Source: Ursus arctos (lineage: Eukaryota > Chordata > Mammalia > Carnivora > Ursidae). From it: a DNA stretch of 64,000 nt. Positions 11,059-23,719 of the stretch are shown piece after piece. Every line of letters starts with the position of its first letter. The first letter of the stretch is position 1. Below the pieces are notes generated by a model. The model did no database searches and was not told the origin of the DNA. It saw only the letters and a list, made by a program, of their open reading frames with translations. A program made the translations under genes and the position numbers. The DNA lies in NCBI RefSeq assembly GCF_023065955.2, contig NW_026622986.1, positions 19,865,848 to 19,929,847 of the forward strand, read 5' to 3'.

Positions 11059-12532
11059 AGAACCGAAAAGAAACAATGGCTTCAAACATGTGGTGGTGGG
11101 CAGTTACGTAAATGTCTGCTGGGATGTCAAGTACGTTGAGGACTGAAAATTGCTAATTAAATTAATCCGTGAGGAAGTCACTTGTGATCTAAATGTATTT
11201 GATTTTATTCAGCCAAACTCAGCAGCTTGACTGCCAGCCTGGGGAAGGGTGATAATTAGGTTCATTCAGGATTAGGGCTTTTGCCAGAAGTTGTGGCAAA
11301 GGATGGGAAGGGAGAGGAAATTTAATCACTTTTTTTTTTTTACTAATTTAATACTATGTATTGATTTGTTTTCTTTTAATTTTTATGGATATCACGTTAT
11401 AGCAAGGAGGAAAAGGGCGAAGAGAGGAGGCTGGCAGAATTTAGTGAAAATATCCTCTTTTCTGATTTTGACTCAGCCCTTCCTACAGGGAGCTCTTCAT
11501 AACAATAGAGAAGAGGAGGTTGTCAAGGCCAGACCTGACTCCAATGTAATCTCCCAGAAGGTCAATAGCATGTATGTGGTGTTCACTGCTATACATGTAG
11601 TATCTTGAATGGATGGCAGATATTAAAAAATATTAGATAAATAAATTAAAAGCTGAATATACACCATGTGCAACTTTTTAGGAACTTAAGTGAATGTATC
11701 TCTCCCCCATATGTTTCAAAATATCGAAACCATATATACTTCTGTGAACCCCAAAAGTCTTAGTTTCTCCTATGTGGAGCTGAAGTGAGTGTCACAGATA
11801 AACCATATGTGTGATTTTTGCCAAAGACTCTAATATTATGTATTCAGCAAGCTGGTGCACCCAGACAAAATTGAGAAAGAAATATTCTATATAAACTGGG
11901 AACACTTCTATAAAGGCCTCTCAAAATATCCAAATATTGACTTTATTTATATATAAATACTCAAAAGCCTCAGTTGAGGTCACACAACAGAAGGTCACGC
12001 CTACACCTGGAGAGACAGGCCTACACAGAAAATCACAGTATACCAGGAGCAGAAACCATCGTTCCAGCCAGTCACTGGTGGGAAAATTTAAAGGGTAATT
12101 TATTGCTACAAACTGAGCACCGACAAGATGACAAGATTGAGGGATAAAAATTCCTGGGAAGCCAGCCTCACAGAGATCCCTCCAACATTTTTGTGAGTTT
12201 GTTTTCAGGAGTCGCATCTGGTTCTTAAGGTGAGGTTTGTGGGGAAAATCCCCACATCTTTTTTTTCTGGGGGGGTGGGAGCAACGTAACCACTTTTAAA
12301 TATTCCCAGAGCTCAATTTTACTAGACCATAACTAACGTGGGTTCCACCACAGCCTACCAACTCCAACCAGCTCTTCCCTTTCTGTCTCTTCCAAGAGGA
12401 TGTGAGGGATGTGGAAGGGCAGGGAAGTACTTGTGAAAGTTACAGCCAAAGATACAGGCTCACCAAAACACTAAGACCCAATCGTAGGATTATAGAATGC
12501 ACTCCATCCCCTCTCCCCAACACATCAATCAG
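11059..12532. other. No gene recognised; unassigned unique DNA
   Basis: About 1.5 kb. A 105-codon plus-strand ORF at 11291-11608 and a 98-codon minus ORF at 11921-12217 show no family motif, no neighbouring exon signals and ordinary composition. I treat both as chance. Confidence 0.5.
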
Positions 12533-12543
12533 AAACAACTAGA

Positions 12544-12760
12544 GGGGTGCCTTGGTGGCGCAGTCGTTAAGCATCTGCCTTCAGCTCAAGGCGAGATCCC
12601 AGAGTGCTGGGATCAAGCCCCACATCAGGCTCCTCTGCTGGGAGCCTGCTTCTTCCTCTCCCACTCCCCCTGCTTGTGTTCCCTCTCTCTCGCTGGCTGT
12701 CTCTCTCTGTCAAATAAATAAAATCTTTAAAAAAAAACGAAAACAAAACAAAAACAAAAA
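12544..12760 (+). mobile_element. Can-SINE
   Basis: Head ggggtgccttggtggcgcag, and the tail is extended by CAAAA units. TSD aaacaactaga / aaccaactaga, one mismatch, at 12533-12543 and 12761-12771. Confidence 0.96.
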
Positions 12761-13012
12761 AACCAACTAGAAACCCACTTAAGAAATTTCTAAGGAAACC
12801 TAAAGACAACAGGGAGCCAATAACAAGGCTGCCGGGGGACTTCTTAGCACCTAAGACTTACAGCTACAGCAAAGAGTAAACACAGCCTAATTTCTAGCCA
12901 GACAAACATAAAACCTCAAACCAAAGGCTTATTTACCTGAGTTCCTTTTACCCAGTTCTTCATGTCCCCCTTTCAACAAAATATTACAAAGCGTGTTAAA
13001 AAGCAAGAAACA

Positions 13013-13210
13013 GGGGCGCCTGGGTGGCACAGCGGTTAAGCGTCTGCCTTCAGCTCAGGGCGTGATCCCGGCGTTATGGGATCGAGCCCCACATCAGGCT
13101 CTTCTGCTATGAGCCTGCTTCTTCCTCTCCGACTCCCCCTGCTTGTGTTCCCTCTCTCGCTGGCTGTCTCTATCTCTGTCAAATAAATAAATAAAATCTT
13201 AAAAAAAAAA
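13013..13210 (+). mobile_element. Can-SINE, youngest bear-type
   Basis: Near-consensus copy with ggcacagcggttaagcgtct and gcgttatgggatcgagcccc. The exact TSD aaaaagcaagaaaca lies at 12998-13012 and 13211-13225. Confidence 0.97.
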
Positions 13211-13354
13211 AAAAAGCAAGAAACACCGGCTGAAGACATAAGAGAGCACCAGAAACAGATAGGGCAGACATTTTGGAACTGTCAGATGGGGAACTTAAAG
13301 AGCACTGATCATCATGCTAAAAGCTCGAATGGAAACACAAAACTGAAGAAGGGA

Positions 13355-13760
13355 ACAAAGTTAGAGGACACTGGCAGGACCTGACATTAAGACTTACTAT
13401 AAAGCTACAGTAATCAAAACAGAGGGACATAGACAGAAAAACAAATAGATTAATAGAACAGAAGAGAGACCCCAGAAACTGCCCCACAAAAACATAGTCA
13501 ACCAATCTTTGACAAAAGAGCAAAGGCAGTTCTGTGGAGAAAGGGTAGCCATTCCAACAACTCTGTTGAAAAAACGGGACATACATATGCAAGAAAATGT
13601 CCTGGAAGGAGATTTATACCTTTCACAAAAACTAATTCAAATGGATCATACATCTAAATGTTAAATGAAACCTATAATCTTCTAGAAGATAAACATAGGG
13701 AGACAATCTAGGTGATCTTGGGTTTGGCGAGGACTGTTTAGTTAAGATAAGAAAAGCATA
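13355..13760 (+). mobile_element. Ancient L1 ORF2 fragment
   Basis: Markers are attaagacttactataaagc, tacagtaatcaaaacag, ccaatctttgacaaaag and ggatcatacatctaaatg. These are the ORF2 region between the reverse transcriptase and the C-terminal cysteine motif. It contains many stops and frameshifts. Confidence 0.8.
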
Positions 13761-13854
13761 ACGTGGTAATTTTAATGTTATTCCTTACAGATTACACATT
13801 TTCCATAATAATAATACATTTGATTTTACTATTTTTTAATAATATCCTTTACGT

Positions 13855-14035
13855 TTTAGAGCATGTTTAGATTTACTGGAAAATCGTGCAGAAAGCACAG
13901 AGAATTCCCGTATGCCTCCTCTCTTGCTGCACACACTTTCTTCTACTCTTAACCTCCTGCATGAGTAGGTATATGCGTTACAATTGATGAACCAGTATTA
14001 GTGCATTTTTAATAATCAAAGTCCAGGCGCCCTGT
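13855..14035 (-). mobile_element. Ancient L1 3' end, antisense
   Basis: Plus-strand text such as tttagatttactggaaaatc, gaattcccgtatgcctcc and gttacaattgatgaacc is the reverse of an old L1 3'UTR. It is short and diverged. Confidence 0.6.
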
Positions 14036-14816
14036 AAGTGAATCAGTTATAAACAGCAATATGTTTAAGTCAAGTTAAAGTATAGGACTTTTAGATCAGA
14101 ATTTCTGTCACCAACACCATATAAATAAATGAGATCAGGAACAAATGACAAAGAGATTGAACATTCAAAGGAGCTAAAATTACAAAGTACTTGAATGTTT
14201 TCATTCAGAAAGCTATCAAAATGGCCTGTCATTGAACATTTGGGGCACATTTTCAATTCAGCATCTGCAATTACAACAACAGAGTAAAGTTTACAAAATG
14301 GTTTCTGTTGAAATTTCCTGTTTTCGCTAGCATATAACTCCTTTGAACAATCTCTGTTGGTTTTACACTTTACTTTTCCTGATTATTGCTGAATGATGAA
14401 TTTGAGAGATGTGGTGAAAATCCTTTTAGCTATAATTAGTCTTATTTGTTAGAGCTACTATCAAATTAACAAAGGCAAAGGGAGACTTTTCCTATTTTTT
14501 TTTTTTCAATTTTGGTATAATGAGGCATTGTTAGAAGAAGAAAGAGAATAAATAGAAAACATTATGAGAATATATCAGGTACAAACAGGGGTGCTTTTAG
14601 TGTTTGAAGATGGCAATATGTATCCTATGACTTTCTAACTGAAGCTGAAAACACCATAAAATCCATGCCATGCATTCATTGTAGAAATGAGGACTTACTA
14701 CTTGCAGAGCACTATGCCAGGTATCAGGAATTCAAGTGCAAAGGCTGATAGAAACCCAGTATGGCCTTTACATGGGACATGTTATGTCCTGATAGACTGA
14801 AATACAAAGTTACTTT
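14036..14816. other. Unassigned DNA next to L1 pieces
   Basis: No gene. A short MIR/L2-like phrase (actatgccaggtatcagg) occurs near 14708. The last 100 bases may belong to the older L1 that resumes after 15716. Confidence 0.45.
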
Positions 14817-14836
14817 AAGAGTTATGTCATTCCTCA

Positions 14837-15408
14837 TACAAATGGCTAACAGACACATGAAAAAACGTTCAACATCATTATCCATCAGGAAAATTCAAAT
14901 CAAAACCACACTGAGATGCCACCTTACACCAGTTAGAATGGCAAAAATGGACAAGGCAAGAAACAACAAATGTTGGAGAGGTTGTGGAGAAACGGGATCC
15001 CTCTTACACTGTTGGTGGGAATGCAAGTTGGTACACCCACTTTGGAAAACAGTGTGGAGGTCCCTCAAAAAGTTAAAAATAGAGCTACCCTATGACTCAG
15101 CAATTGCACTACTGGGTATTTACCCCAAAGATACAGATGTAGTGAAGAGAAGGGCCATATGCACCCAAATGTTCATAGCAGCATTGTCCACAATAGCTAA
15201 ATTGTGGAAGGAGCCCAGATGCCCTTCAACAGATGACTAGATTAAGATGTGGTCCATATATACAATGGAATAGTACTCAGCCATCAGAAAGAATAATTAC
15301 CCAACATTTGCAGCAACATGGATGGGACTGGAGGAGATTATGCTAAGTGAGATAAGTCAAGCAGAGAAAGACAATTATCATACAGTTTCACTCATTTATG
15401 TAACATAA
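14837..15408 (+). pseudogene. L1 ORF2 C-terminal remnant
   Basis: The frame keeps the C-terminal zinc-knuckle-like motif C-x3-C-x7-H-x4-C ([18 protein letters not shown]). It then meets a TAG at 15238-15240 where related copies have tryptophan (DDW). A second TAG at 15271-15273 (gaatagtac) is shared with the full-length L1 further on. A 3-bp in-frame loss (aag) lies between them. It has no start of its own and is a dead retroposon fragment. Confidence 0.85.
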
Positions 15409-15696
15409 GAAACAGCAGGAAGATCGGTAGGAGAAGGAAGGGAAGAATGAAGGGGGGTAAACAGAAGGGGGAATGAACCACAAGAGACTATGGACTCTGG
15501 GAAACAAACTGAGGGCTTCAGAGGGGAGGGGGGTGGGGGATTGGGATAGGCCGGTGATGGGTATTAAGGAAGGCACATATTGCATGGAGCACTGGGTGTT
15601 ATACGCAAACAATGAATCATGGAACACTACATCAAACACTAATGATGTACTGTATGGTGACTAACATACCATAATAAAAAATTATTATTAAAAATA
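14837..15696 (+). mobile_element. Young 5'-truncated L1, 860 bp
   Basis: It has the last part of ORF2, the 3'UTR and a short A-rich tail. The exact 20-bp TSD aagagttatgtcattcctca lies at 14817-14836 and 15697-15716. The 3'UTR has the G-rich ggggaggggggtgggggatt block near 15520. It inserted into an older L1 whose 3'UTR continues at 15717. It closely matches the end of the full-length L1 at 31559-37814. Confidence 0.97.
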
Positions 15697-15716
15697 AAGA
15701 GTTATGTCATTCCTCA

Positions 15717-16135
15717 GTGAAAGAGGTCAGAGAAAGATAAATACCATATGATTTCCCTTATATGTGAAATCTAAAAAACAAATGGATAAACAAACAAAAA
15801 GCAGAATTAGACTATAAACACAAAAACTGGTATTTGCTAGAGGGGAGGGGATGGGGACATGGGCAGAATGGGTGAAGGGGAGAGGGAGATACCGACTTCC
15901 AGTTATGGAACAAATAAATCATGGGAATAAAAGGTACAGCACAAGAAATATGGTCAATGATATTGTCATAGTGTTTCATGGTGACAGATGGTAGCTACAC
16001 TTGTGGTGAGCATAGCATAATGTATAGACTTGTGGAATCACTATGCTGTACACCTGAAACTAATGTAACATTGTGTGTCAACTGCACTCAAATAACAAAT
16101 AAATAAAATTAAGTGAAATAATAAAGATAAAGGGG
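15717..16135 (+). mobile_element. Older L1 3'UTR
   Basis: Markers are aataccatatgatttccc, gaaatctaaaaaacaaatgg, ggagagggagatacc and tgctgtacacctgaaac, ending in an A-rich tail. It hosted the younger L1 at 14837-15696. Confidence 0.8.
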
Positions 16136-16680
16136 AAGAAAAAAATTCATCAAAAAGATAGAAAAATTGTTCATTAGGGTGTAATATACCACGTAGTGAC
16201 TACAGTTAATAATACTGTGCTGCATATTTGAAAGTTGCTAAGAGAATAGATCTTAAAAGTCCTCGGCCCAGGGGCTCCTGGGTGGCACGGCGGTTAAGCG
16301 TCTGCCTTCGGTTCAGGGCGTGATCCCGGCGTTACGGGATCGAGCCCCACATCAGGCTCTTCTGCTATGAGCCTGCTTCTTCCTCTCCCACTCCCCCTGC
16401 TTGTGTTCCCTCTCTCGCTGGCTGTCTCTATCTCTGTCAAATAAATAAATAAAATCTTTAAAAAAAAGAAAAAAAATAATAATTATTCTAAAAAAAAAAA
16501 GTCCTCGACCCAAGAAAAAAAAATTTATAACTATGTATAATGATACCTGTTAACTAGACTTACTGTGACGATCATTTTGCAAAATATATGAATATGAAAT
16601 CATTACGTTATACACTTCAAACTCATACAATGTTATATGTCAATTATACCTCAATAAATTTAAGTTAAAAAAAATGAGTT
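16136..16680 (+). mobile_element. Second older L1 3'UTR, split by a SINE
   Basis: On the left are taatataccacgtagtgac and tactgtgctgcatatttg. On the right are ttatacacttcaaactcat and gtcaattatacctcaataa. Both are L1 3'UTR text, and the SINE at 16271-16496 separates them. Confidence 0.75.
16271..16496 (+). mobile_element. Can-SINE, young, in an L1 3'UTR
   Basis: Head ggggctcctgggtggcacgg, block gcgttacgggatcgagcccc. TSD aaaagtcctcggccca / aaaagtcctcgaccca at 16255-16270 and 16497-16512, one mismatch. The tail is A-rich with AATAAT units. Confidence 0.96.
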
Positions 16681-17890
16681 ATGTGAGCCCATCTTCTCAA
16701 ATGAAGATGACAGTACCCTCAGAGTTCAAGGCACTTGCCCAAAACATATTCTCTATTTCACATGGGATATATGGGAACATTTGGGAACATGAAAATTTAA
16801 AAGTATCCTGTTGATTTCAAATAATTTACCCCTACTCTTCCAACCTGCACTTTGAGTTCTAACTCGAGTTTTTTGCATGAGGCAGAGTAGAAAGGAAGAA
16901 AGTAAAACTAGTATGAGTTTCAAAAGAAGAAGGTAAAAAACACACCAGGTACAGAAAGAACAAAATCCACTGCATTACAGTCATTTTAAAATAAAGACTT
17001 TACTAAGGAAATCAAAGAACTGGGTTCCGTGAGGCAGAGCCCTTCTGCTCTATATTAAAGGAAACCAGACCCAAGGCAGAAGACTTAGGAGAAGGAAATT
17101 TAAAGGGGAAATATCACAGCATGGCAAATAAGGAGTATGTCTTTACTAACTTCTAGTGGCAGGGGAGGGGATGAGGTGGGTTTTTCTCAAAATAAATAAA
17201 TAAATAAATAAAGCCATGGATTTCTTCCAAAAAAAACTCCAGGAAATCTATTTTTTTTTAGACATTTTAAACTATCTTTTCATGTTTTTCTCCAGGGTTT
17301 ACCAGAGCATATAGATTGATCAGTCAATAAAAAGTGGCCTTTATAAATACTGGAACATGTTTTCAATGCATAAATATGTCTTTATAAATGTCACCAGTCT
17401 CCTTGTCTCAGCATTTTCCCTTGCCTTATCAGGACCAAGGTTCTGATCATTTTTCACCATCAGTTTTCTGGACCACAGCCCATCTTCCTTATCAGCAGAG
17501 AAATCAAGCCCTGCCCCATTATTCAACCTTTACCTGGAGAACTGAACTTTTCAGATAAATCAGATCAAAAGTAAATGGGAAGAGCATGGGTGTCATTAGG
17601 GCTTTTTCCACCAGGTCCTAAGTACACACCTAAAACTCATTTCCACAGCTATCTTTTCCTCACCTGCATTTTCTGGAACTTTCTACCTACTGCCTAGCCT
17701 CATAGGGCTTATCCTGGAAGTAAACACCATGGGTCCTAATTATATCTGCCCCATGCTCCCTAAGCACACAATAGTATGTAATTTAATATAATTTCTTAAC
17801 CTCATAATTAAATTTTTCATCTTATTTTGCATTTCTTAGTGCCAAGTATGGCAGCAAACAATTAGGACATACTATTTGACTGATTTGATC
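16681..17890. other. No gene recognised; unassigned unique DNA
   Basis: It holds an (AAAT)n run at about 17188-17211. A 61-codon minus ORF at 17341-17526 has no recognisable motif. No repeat family is identified. Confidence 0.5.
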
Positions 17891-17896
17891 TTATTA

Positions 17897-17897
17897 A

Positions 17898-17962
<65 letters not shown>

Positions 17963-17967
17963 AAAAA
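17897..17967. repeat. (GAAA)n microsatellite, about 17 units
   Basis: A nearly pure GAAA array. It directly abuts the LTR-like segment at about 17970. Confidence 0.97.
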
Positions 17968-17969
17968 GG

Positions 17970-18318
17970 CCTAAAATGGAGTCACTTGCTCCCATGACAG
18001 CAAACAGACTTTAACTTCAGGAATGTGACCTTTAAACAGTCTGTCTGGGATTTCCTGATCAGCCATAGCGAGGTAATCTGCATGACAGACCCCTGCCCTT
18101 CCCCCAGAAGAAGGTGACCTCCCCTGAAACAATTCTTTTTGCTAGTAACTTTCTCGTCCCACACCCATTACTATCTTTTATAGAAGCCGTCCATTTTGTA
18201 CAGCTCCTCAGAGCTCCTTTCTACGTGCTAGACAGGAAGCTGCCCCATTCATGTATCCTTGAATAAAGCCAATTAGATCTTCAAATTTAATCAGATACAT
18301 TTTGTTTTTGAATAATCT
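17970..18318 (+). mobile_element. LTR-like sequence, possible solo ERV LTR fragment
   Basis: The layout resembles a retroviral LTR. A U3-like part (ggagtcacttgctcccatga) is followed by a TATA-like tatcttttatagaag, then an R/U5-like part with ccttgaataaagccaatta, which holds an AATAAA polyadenylation signal about 80 bases downstream. No coding region and no paired LTR are seen. The family is not identified and the 5' edge is hidden by the microsatellite. Confidence 0.45.
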
Positions 18319-18625
18319 TAAGGTAATTCTTCACTACAGCCATTTCCTTTCCTGCATGCATTTCCAGGTAAATGGAGGACTTATTTTATTCAACATGGAG
18401 AATCAAATTATGTCCTTCTTTCTAATCAATATAAACTTTAAATCCTTATCTTAACATGGTATTAAATAAATGGCTATTCTGCTTCTCTTCAGAACGACTT
18501 GACTCCCTCCAGCTATTTTTATTCCCACAAAGGACAAGTCTGGCGAAGCTGGCCCTTTTATTTTTTCCCCTTCCACCACAATTCCACCACAATTATTACT
18601 CCATTCTACCTTCGGATAAAAGTGT

Positions 18626-19130
18626 GGGCTAACTGACTGACGACACAGCTCAAGGAATGAGTGTGGTATTTACACAGAGAATAAGTAAAATATAAAAGGT
18701 GGTTTTATTAAAGCAGGGTACAGGGCCCATGGGCAGAAAGAGCTGTACCGGGGTTGCGAGGAGTGACCGATTATATAATTTCAAGTTGGGAGGGAGTTAG
18801 GGATAGCGGAATTCTCTAAGGAATTTGGAAGCAAGGTTTCCAGGACCTTGAGGGGTCATTTACTACTGTCTGGTAAAACCTTAGTTATGAGACCCTTCAG
18901 ATGTCTATCAGCGGGCCATATGCTTGGAGATGAATGACAACATATATGGGTAGGAGGGGAGGTAGAGCTAAAGGATGTCTCCAAAGGGATTTTTCTATGT
19001 TAAAGAATACTTACAGGATCCTGGAGGTGGGGTGAATGTCAAGGTAAGGTTGCCTTTTGCCTTTATCAAAGTATTAACACTGAGGCAGTTGGACACCTCA
19101 AGGAGGTCATTCTACCTGTCTTGAGTTGTG
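18626..19130 (-). mobile_element. LTR-like sequence, antisense (candidate)
   Basis: Read on the minus strand, a ctttaataaaacc polyadenylation-like signal (plus strand ggttttattaaag at about 18701) lies near one end. The plus edge tgtgggctaactgactg gives a terminal CA on the minus strand. GC-richer text in between contrasts with the flanks. It is an old mammalian LTR by resemblance only. Confidence 0.4.
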
Positions 19131-21314
19131 AGGAAATTTAATTTTTTTCTACATTTGTTTTGCTTTGGTTCTCTACATCAACTTTGAGACATTTAGACAG
19201 GTGGGCCCTTTTCTTTTTCCAAATGTTTACAAAGACATTTAGAGTATAGGTATTGAATGATATACTTTGACTTGACTTTATTGGAGGAGAAAAAAAATCC
19301 TCTATAGGCCAAGACCTAGATATGTATTTCATTATTTTTTTTATTTCTTCATTATGTGAATTTGCAAATTTGTTAGAAATATTTCACAAGAGTGTCTTTG
19401 GGTGCTACCTCTAATGAATTCCAATAAATAATGAAAATTTTAAAAAAGCATATTAGAAACAGTAGACAGTATGTTAACTAACTTGAATTTAACTAAAAAT
19501 TTTTAAAAAGAAAAAAAGAAATTACAACTTTTAATATCATAGAAAACTACAGTAATTTCAATTAACTAATTGTTATAGGCAATTGAACACAGCAAAATTA
19601 TAAGCTTCACAAGGCCCTTGCCCACATTTGACAAACAAAAAAAATAAGACACATAGTAGATTATTACTTAGAAGGATATGAAAGCTTGAAGCACACGTAT
19701 TAAATTTGGGCAATCTTGGTGAAAATGAGAACGGGTTTCCTCATTATAAAATCTGACATCCTTCATCTAAAACCAAATGAGATAATAAAGTAAGAGAAAC
19801 GAGATATATTTTCTGCATAAAGAACCATATAATCCTTTACCTCATTTAAATAATAGATTCATAATTTTATTCTAGCCAAACTACTTGGTGAAACATTGAC
19901 ATGCTTGATAATGCCACATGCTTGAAATATACTCCTTATTTTCTGTATAAAGTGCACAAGTACTCACATGTTTTGATTTTGGTCTAGTTATTTTTATGGA
20001 GCTTCTCATGTGCCATTTATTATAAACTGCAGGGATACAAGGAGGTAATTTTTCAAAATAGGATGAGAAACTGCTTTTATATAAAACTGAGAGCCAATGA
20101 GACTGACCTGACATTTAATGCACCAATGAAAATGTTAGAATAACTAAAGTGCACCATTCCTGGACTATCTCATTTAGAAATAGGATTTTTAATTTTTGAA
20201 GATAGAGTTAACTTTAAAGAATCAGCTCAACTTTGTAAAGACAGACAATGTAAGTATACACTAAAAAGAAGTATTTGTTTTGCTCTATTCTTACACTTAA
20301 AAATCTTTTCCAAATTCTGAAGCAAAGTGGGTGATGGAAACATGAATGTTCATCATATTATTCTCTATGCTTTTTTATATGGTTGAAATATTGAATTATC
20401 AAAAAATACTTTTTAAATACTTTATAAATTTTCATTTCTCAAGTACTAACTAAATCTCTAAAACTCAGAATGTTATAAATGATTATGCTTCCACATTCAA
20501 ACATTTAATACAAAAGGTACAATTAATTTTCCGTAACATAGATTATTATGCCTGTACAACAGCAGACACATCTCGATCCCGTCAACCCTACTAGTTTTTC
20601 CCCAAAATTCTTAAAAGCAAATAATAACTATAAAAATGAGTTTCCTAAGATGAAGAGCCAAAAGATCTTTAAAATTTTAGTTAACTTTATTTCCCTCCTT
20701 GATAATCCTTTACGAAGTCAGAAAAAATAAACTCCTTAATTCAGTTCAGCAAATAATGCCAAATAGAAACCTTCTTTAGGAATTCAAAATCTAGTGCAGC
20801 CATCACAATATAGCAGCAGATACATATGGAAGGATTTTTATGAACTATATTTTATACTCAATAACTCAAATTAAATAGAGTTTGCTTTTATTGACCTATG
20901 CACTCCAATAAAATTCTAAAAGAAAAAATATCTATTTCCAAATCCAACATAAGTGCCAGCAGCTTTGGAGTTCCTATAGAAGCTTTAGTGGTCATAGTGG
21001 GGATGCTGGGCTCCAGCCCACAGGCAGTAAGACTTGCCAGCCTCTTTCTTCTTCCAGTCCCATCAGCACCATTAAAACGATCTCTACATTAAATCCCTCT
21101 CTACTCAAAATATGCAGAGGGGCTTGTTTGCTCTGAGTAGACACTACTGACTGATTACACAAGTACACCTATTTTATTTTTAATTTGGGTGGGTAGTTCA
21201 TGTATGTGAGAGAACACAGAAAAATACCAACCAACTGCATTACAATTATAGAGTAATCTTTGTTGTCATTATTTTATAGAAGCGATGTAAATACGAATGG
21301 AAAAATGCAAGGTC
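19131..21314. other. No gene recognised; AT-rich unassigned DNA
   Basis: This 2.2-kb block has no supported exon. A short L1-tail-like phrase, tatgttaactaacttgaatt, occurs at about 19471. A GC-richer patch at 20950-21085 (tgggctccagcccacaggca) is unexplained. Confidence 0.45.
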
Positions 21315-21331
21315 AAAAAAAGAGTAGTGTG

Positions 21332-21868
21332 TAAGGGCCATATGCACCCCAATGTTCATAGCAGCATTGTCCACAATAGCTAAATCGTGGAAGGGGCTGA
21401 GATGCCCTTCAACAGATGACTGGATTAAGAAGTTGTGGTCCATATATACAATGGAATATTACTCAGCTATCAGAAAGAACGATTTCTCAACATTTGCTGC
21501 AACATGGACAGCACTGGAGGAGATAATGCTAAGTGAAATATGATATTTCACAATTATCATATGATTTCTTTCATCTATGGAACATAAGAACTAGAATGAT
21601 CAGTAGGGGAAGAAAGGGATAAAGAAAGGGGGGGTAATCAGAAGGGGGAATGAAGCGTGAGAGACTATGGACTATGAGAAACAAACTGAGGGCTACAGAG
21701 GGGAGGGGGGTGGGGGAATGGGATAGGCTGGTGATGGGTAGTAAGGAGGGCACGTATTGCATGGTGCACTGGGTGTTATACGCAACTAATGAATCATCGA
21801 ACTTTACATCAGAAACCAAGGATGTACTGTATGGTGACTAACATAATATAATAAAAAAACATAAAAAA
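21332..21868 (+). mobile_element. Young 5'-truncated L1, 537 bp
   Basis: It holds the ORF2 tail (SIYTMEYYSAIRKND), the 3'UTR with a ggggaggggggtgggggaa block and a poly-A tail. The exact TSD aaaaaaagagtagtgtg lies at 21315-21331 and 21869-21885. Unlike the copies at 14837 and 31559 it keeps a tyrosine codon at the gaatattac site. Confidence 0.96.
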
Positions 21869-21885
21869 AAAAAAAGAGTAGTGTG

Positions 21886-22775
21886 GTAGAAAGGACAAAC
21901 GCACAATATGCTATATTCTAAATAATTCATTTTCACATTCATAACCAACAATCCCACCCTATATTAGGTGAAGGGAAGACAATGAGCATTAGAGCGGGGG
22001 GAGGGGGTGGGTGTCCACTCACTGATGAGCAGCCCTTCAAACAAAATCCCTGTCAATCAGAAGAATTATAAAATGTTCAGATCTTCAACACGCTGCATAG
22101 TAGCTGCCAGAAACAGTAAACAAACAGCAATCTAAATGTGTTAACATATGTATAATAAAAATTCTATGATAAAGCAGGACAGGAAAGTCAGTACATTTAG
22201 GTAGGTCACTGAAAGCTAATGTTATATTTGAAAATTCTAATGGAATGTGCAAACAGGAAATGCATTACTATCATTCTATGATTTTTTCTGATTATTTATT
22301 AGCTAAGAAATACTAGAATCACATTTATTATTTTAATAATATATTTTTAATAATCCTAACTTTCATTCTTCATTGATTTAATGGAACGTTTATTGATTTT
22401 CTACTATGTGCCAAGAATTCCAAATATAGAGAAACCCAGAATAATATACCAATTGCCTTAACAATCTGTGTCTAATCATTTTCCCCTTAAACAATAGCCT
22501 CCCTAGCTCTGTTTCAACTTTAAGTTATAAAAATGTGACTTTCATTTTGAAGCAGAGATCTTAGTTTGTTTTCCAAAATTAATATTTTACTTGAAGAATA
22601 AAGTTTTTACTTACATAATAGATTATTATACTTCAGGGAAGAAATTTATCTAACATTAAAGTATTTGTATTAAAACTAAATGCCATTAAAATAATGTGTA
22701 AATTGTTAGAAATTACGAAAATCCAATGATATCAGTTATTCTTCATTGCTTAAAGAAGATATTAATGTTAAAAAG
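21886..22775. other. No gene recognised; possible L2/MIR trace
   Basis: At about 22385-22450 the phrase ttctactatgtgccaagaat resembles the L2/MIR 'ctactatgtgccaggcac' word. The remainder is unassigned AT-rich DNA. Confidence 0.45.
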
Positions 22776-22905
22776 CACCATTTGGAAAACGAATATTTCT
22801 TGTGTGCTTACTATGTGCCGTGTAAGGTCCTAGACACTGGGGTACTAAGGAATACAACAGTGCGGGTCCATCCCTGAGGCACTCACAGGTCCAATATAAC
22901 CTCCC
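22776..22905 (+). mobile_element. L2-like fragment
   Basis: The text gtgcttactatgtgccgtg, cctagacactggggtac and aatacaacagtgcgggtcc follows the L2 pattern of 'tactatgtgccaggcact ... ctggggata ... acagtgaac'. It is decayed and 130 bp long. Confidence 0.6.
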
Positions 22906-23719
22906 TTTACATGTAAAAGTGGTCACTTTAAGGAACCTCAAGAAGAAAAATGCAAAGTTCTTATTTAAAATGATGATATATAAATTACATATAAAGCAAA
23001 TTTGCAAAAGTCCTCTAATAAATCCGAGGCTTGGGGGCTGGATTCCGCCTTAATTATTTCCTGCAGCAATTCTGAGAAATGTAGGTACTCTGAAAATATA
23101 AGCGATTACAAATATAATTTCCACTAAAAGTGATCTGGACCCAAATTACCTATGGGGAACATTAGAAATTTCAAATTACATATTTGAAGCTTTGGTTGAT
23201 TATAAGCTCTATATTTTGCTTTAAAAAAATGCTTACTGTGACTTTTTTTTGTTTCTCTTGAATTTAAATATTAACTTATTCTTCTAGGGATGAACATTAG
23301 AAAATGGTATTGTTCTATAAGGTGTAGTAAAACAAATGTGCTTATTTCTGTAAGATAAGCAACTTTATATCATAAGCTTAGAATAAACAATCATATCTGC
23401 TGACAAAATTAATATCCTACAAGAATTTAAAAATAGTAACTATTATATCCTACACAACTCATTACCAGTTATGCCTAAAACATTATACTTTGCTACTCAT
23501 GCTTCTTTTCAATATCCTACAAAAGCATATTTTCAATGTGAGGAAAAAATACACAATGACTCTTTCCTCTGATTAGCTTATTTTTAAATAAATACATATT
23601 ATAAAACTCATTTCATAAAAATTGCAGCCTTTTGGCATAAAATGGAAGAGGAAGAAAATGTGATTTAAAAGAGAACAAACATCACCTGAATCTGTCCCAG
23701 TTCTCCATTCCCATCAAAC
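22906..23719. other. No gene recognised; AT-rich unassigned DNA
   Basis: Very AT-rich. No repeat and no credible reading frame. Confidence 0.5.

Noticed and set aside
11291..11608. 105-codon plus-strand ORF
   Set aside because: Starts in a T-rich run, ordinary composition, no motif. Treated as chance.
17897..17967. Regular short repeats that might suggest a CRISPR-like array
   Set aside because: A plain tetranucleotide microsatellite without spacers, in a mammalian genome.
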